Below the pieces are notes generated by a model that searched no databases, was not told the origin of the DNA, and worked only from the letters and a program-made list of their open reading frames with translations. From contig NZ_JACXJG010000005.1 in assembly GCF_014904065.1 (NCBI RefSeq), positions 54,440 through 61,091 on the forward strand: 6,652 nt of DNA, in the 5' to 3' direction. This DNA comes from Gulosibacter sediminis (GTDB taxonomy: Bacteria; Actinomycetota; Actinomycetes; Actinomycetales; Microbacteriaceae). Shown piece by piece: positions 4,064-6,652 of this stretch. Made by a program: the position numbers and the translations under genes. The stretch's first letter is position 1. Each line of letters starts with the position of its first letter.

Positions 4064-6652
4064 GTGGCGGCATCAGACTCGTTCGTTCACCTGCACAACC
4101 ACACCGAGTATTCGATGCTCGACGGCGCGGCGAAGATTGAGGACATGATCAAACGCGCGGCCGAACTCGGTATGCCGGCGATCGCCACAACCGACCACGG
4201 CAACATGTTCTCGGCGTACGAGTTCTTCCGCACAGCGAAGCGCTACGACATTAAGCCGATCATCGGCACCGAGGCGTACCTCACGCCGGGCACACACCGT
4301 TCAGACCGCTCGCGCGTGCGTTGGGGCAACGGCGGCGGTGACGACGTCTCGGGTGGTGGCGCTTACACCCACATGACGATGCTTTCCGAGACCACCGAGG
4401 GCATGCACAACCTATTCCGACTTTCGTCGTACGCGTCGATTGAGGGGCAGTACTTTAAGCCGCGCATGGACCGTGAGCTGCTGCAGCGCTACGCCAAGGG
4501 CGTCATCGCGACGACGGGTTGCCCCTCGGGCGAGGTGCAGACGCGTCTGCGGCTAGGGCAGTGGGATGCGGCGGTCGAGGCCGCGGGGGAGTTCCGCGAT
4601 ATCTTCGGCAAGGACAACTTCTTCCTCGAGTTCATGGACCACGGGGTCGGCGTCGAGCGCCGGGTGCGCGATGACCTGCTCAAGCTGCGCGACCACATGG
4701 ACCTGCCGATGGTCATCACGAACGACCTCCACTACACGCACAAGGAAGACGCCGTCGCACACTCGGCGCTGCTCTGCGTGCAGTCGGGTTCGACCCTCGA
4801 CGACCCGAATCGCTTCAAGTTCGACGGCGAGGGGTACTACCTCAAGACCGCCGAGGAGATGCGGCACCAGTTCCGCGAGTTCCCTGAGGGCTGCGACAAC
4901 ACCCTCCTGATCGCCGAGCGCTGCTCGGCCGCCTTCGACGAAGAGGCAAACTACATGCCCGCGTTCCCGGTACCCGAGGGCGAGACCGAGGCGACGTGGT
5001 TCGTGAAAGAGGTCGACCGCGGCCTGCACTACCGCTACGGCGACACGATCCCCGATGACGTGCGCAAGCAGGCCGACTACGAGATCGGCATCATCACCCA
5101 GATGGGCTTCCCGGGTTACTTCCTCGTTGTTGCCGACTACATCCAGTGGGCGAAGCAGAACGGCGTGCGCGTCGGCCCGGGCCGCGGCTCGGGCGCCGGC
5201 TCGATGTGCGCCTACGCGATGCGCATTACCGACCTCGACCCGCTCGAGCACGGCCTGATCTTCGAGCGCTTCCTCAACCCCGACCGCGTCTCGATGCCCG
5301 ACTTCGATATCGACTTTGACGACCGTCGCCGCTCCGAGGTGATCCACTACGTCACCGAAAAGTACGGCGACGAGTACGTCGCGCAGATCGTTACGTACGG
5401 CACGATCAAGTCGAAGCAGGCGCTAAAGGATGCCTCGCGCGTGCTCGGCTACCCCTTCTCGGTCGGCGACCAACTCACGAAGGCGATGCCCGAGGCGATT
5501 ATGGGCAAGGACATCCCGCTCGCCGGTGTCTACGACACGACGCACCCGCGCTACAAGGAAGCGGGGGAGATGCGTGCCGTCATCGAGTCGAACCCCGACT
5601 TCCAGAAGGCGTTCGAGACCGCGAAGGGCATCGAGGGCCTGAAGCGCCAGTGGGGTGTGCACGCGGCCGGCGTGATCATGTCATCGCAGCCGATCATCGA
5701 CGTGATCCCGCTCATGAAGCGTGAGCAGGACGGCCAGATCGTCACGCAGTTCGACTACCCCTCGTGCGAGTCGCTCGGCCTGATCAAGATGGACTTCCTC
5801 GGGCTGCGCAACCTCACGATCATCTCGGATGCGCTCGAGAACATCACGCAGAACCGCGGCGAGACGATCGACCTCGAGACCCTCGAACTCAACGACAAGG
5901 CGACGTACGAACTCCTGAGCCGCGGCGACACGCTCGGCGTGTTCCAGCTCGATGGCAACGGCCTGCGCTCGTTGCTGCGCCTCATGCGCCCCGACAACTT
6001 CGACGACGTTTCGGCGACCATCGCGCTGTACCGCCCCGGTCCCATGGGCGCGAACTCGCACACGAACTACGCGATGCGCAAGAACGGCCAGCAGCCGATC
6101 ACGCCGATCCATCCCGAGCTCGAAGAGCCGCTCGCCGACATCCTCTCGGAGTCGTACGGCCTCATCATCTACCAGGAGCAGGTGATGGCGATCGCGCAGA
6201 AGGTCGCTGGCTACACGCTCGGCCAGGCCGACCTACTGCGTCGCGCGATGGGTAAAAAGAAGAAGTCCGAGCTCGACAAGCAGTTCGCGATCTTCTCGGA
6301 GGGCATGAATCAGAACGGCTTCTCGGATGCGGCCGTGAAGGCGCTCTGGGACATCCTGCTGCCGTTCTCGGACTACGCGTTCAACAAGGCGCACTCGGCC
6401 GCGTACGGCGTGATCTCGTACTGGACCGCGTTCCTCAAGACGCACTACGCGCCCGAGTACATGGCCGGCCTGCTCACCTCGGTGGGTGACTCGCGCGACA
6501 AGCTCGCCGAGTACCTCAACGAGTGCCGCCGCATGCGCATCCAGGTGCTGCAGCCCGACGTGAACGAGTCGACCCTGCGCTTCCGCGCTGTCGGCCACGA
6601 CATCCGCTTCGGCCTCGGCGCCGTGCGGAACGTGGGCGAGCAGGTCGTCGCC
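4064..6652 (+). CDS. dnaE: DNA polymerase III alpha subunit, DnaE1 type (3' end missing)
   Basis: This is the replicative DNA polymerase catalytic subunit. The frame from GTG 4064 is open for 863 codons to the window edge; family members are about 1,150-1,190 residues. The N-terminal PHP domain starts [15 protein letters not shown] (7-21). All nine metal-ligand positions known from mycobacterial DnaE1 appear present: His11, His13, Asp20, His45, Glu70, His103, Cys153, Asp221 and His223. This suggests intrinsic 3'-5' proofreading. In the polymerase core, [11 protein letters not shown] (370-380) belongs to the palm/nucleotide site, [10 protein letters not shown] carries catalytic Asp415 and Asp417, and [10 protein letters not shown] carries the third, Asp577. 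GVHAAG (531-536), ALYRPGPMG and [10 protein letters not shown] (773-782) are further signatures. The missing part would hold the rest of the fingers, the helix-hairpin-helix, clamp-binding and OB regions. [11 protein letters not shown] and the intact PHP site favour DnaE1 over error-prone DnaE2. A 33-nt gap separates it from rluD, with its own good Shine-Dalgarno and no terminator visible. Confidence 0.96.
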   Translation, partial: MAASDSFVHLHNHTEYSMLDGAAKIEDMIKRAAELGMPAIATTDHGNMFSAYEFFRTAKRYDIKPIIGTEAYLTPGTHRSDRSRVRWGNGGGDDVSGGGAYTHMTMLSETTEGMHNLFRLSSYASIEGQYFKPRMDRELLQRYAKGVIATTGCPSGEVQTRLRLGQWDAAVEAAGEFRDIFGKDNFFLEFMDHGVGVERRVRDDLLKLRDHMDLPMVITNDLHYTHKEDAVAHSALLCVQSGSTLDDPNRFKFDGEGYYLKTAEEMRHQFREFPEGCDNTLLIAERCSAAFDEEANYMPAFPVPEGETEATWFVKEVDRGLHYRYGDTIPDDVRKQADYEIGIITQMGFPGYFLVVADYIQWAKQNGVRVGPGRGSGAGSMCAYAMRITDLDPLEHGLIFERFLNPDRVSMPDFDIDFDDRRRSEVIHYVTEKYGDEYVAQIVTYGTIKSKQALKDASRVLGYPFSVGDQLTKAMPEAIMGKDIPLAGVYDTTHPRYKEAGEMRAVIESNPDFQKAFETAKGIEGLKRQWGVHAAGVIMSSQPIIDVIPLMKREQDGQIVTQFDYPSCESLGLIKMDFLGLRNLTIISDALENITQNRGETIDLETLELNDKATYELLSRGDTLGVFQLDGNGLRSLLRLMRPDNFDDVSATIALYRPGPMGANSHTNYAMRKNGQQPITPIHPELEEPLADILSESYGLIIYQEQVMAIAQKVAGYTLGQADLLRRAMGKKKKSELDKQFAIFSEGMNQNGFSDAAVKALWDILLPFSDYAFNKAHSAAYGVISYWTAFLKTHYAPEYMAGLLTSVGDSRDKLAEYLNECRRMRIQVLQPDVNESTLRFRAVGHDIRFGLGAVRNVGEQVVA

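Noticed and set aside
4553..5347. 264-codon open frame on the minus strand
   Set aside because: It lies wholly antisense to conserved dnaE coding sequence. Long antisense frames are expected with strong G/C at third codon positions, and its product (His/Val/Glu/Asp-rich) resembles no family I recognise.
5764..6255. Possible frameshift in dnaE suggested by an open frame in another + register
   Set aside because: Translation of the dnaE frame is uninterrupted from 4064 to 6652 with conserved motifs on both sides, so the alternative frame is a shadow.

Overview
The window looks like chromosomal core DNA from a high-GC Gram-positive bacterium (Actinobacteria, most likely Microbacteriaceae). Three things point there: the strong G/C bias at third codon positions, the protein signatures (SepF, a Wag31-type DivIVA, and a DnaE1-type polymerase with an intact PHP domain), and the gene order, which is the end of the division-and-cell-wall (dcw) cluster. 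The genus assignment is inference. All seven genes lie on the + strand, and the window cuts the first and last.

Layout. 1-638: 3' part of yggS (PLP homeostasis protein). 670-1176: sepF, with a strong Shine-Dalgarno. 1177-1296: intergenic, with a convincing hairpin terminator at 1211-1253. 1297-1614: yggT, a small membrane protein with an uncertain non-ATG start. 1615-1724: intergenic, with a possible promoter. 1725-2513: divIVA/wag31, the polar growth and septum-site scaffold. 2520-3098: lspA (lipoprotein signal peptidase), 6 nt after divIVA. 3101-4030: rluD-type pseudouridine synthase, 2 nt after lspA. 4064-6652: dnaE, the replicative polymerase alpha subunit, open to the window edge (863 codons visible).

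How the genes fit together. SepF anchors FtsZ to the membrane. YggT is a membrane protein that usually travels with the division genes. DivIVA marks curved membrane and poles. These form the division/growth block. lspA, rluD and dnaE form a second, housekeeping block (lipoprotein maturation, rRNA modification, replication), tightly packed and probably co-transcribed at least in part from divIVA.

I found no mobile element, CRISPR array, RNA gene, phage or defence gene, and no undescribed multi-gene system. The most interesting non-coding signal is a perfect 13-bp inverted repeat with a 6-nt loop inside the first 20 codons of lspA, followed by a T-rich stretch. It could act as an attenuator separating divIVA expression from that of the downstream genes. 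A secondary signal is the TTG/GTG start region of yggT, where a 7-codon reading frame overlaps the proposed yggT start. No stretch over 300 bases lacks a gene.
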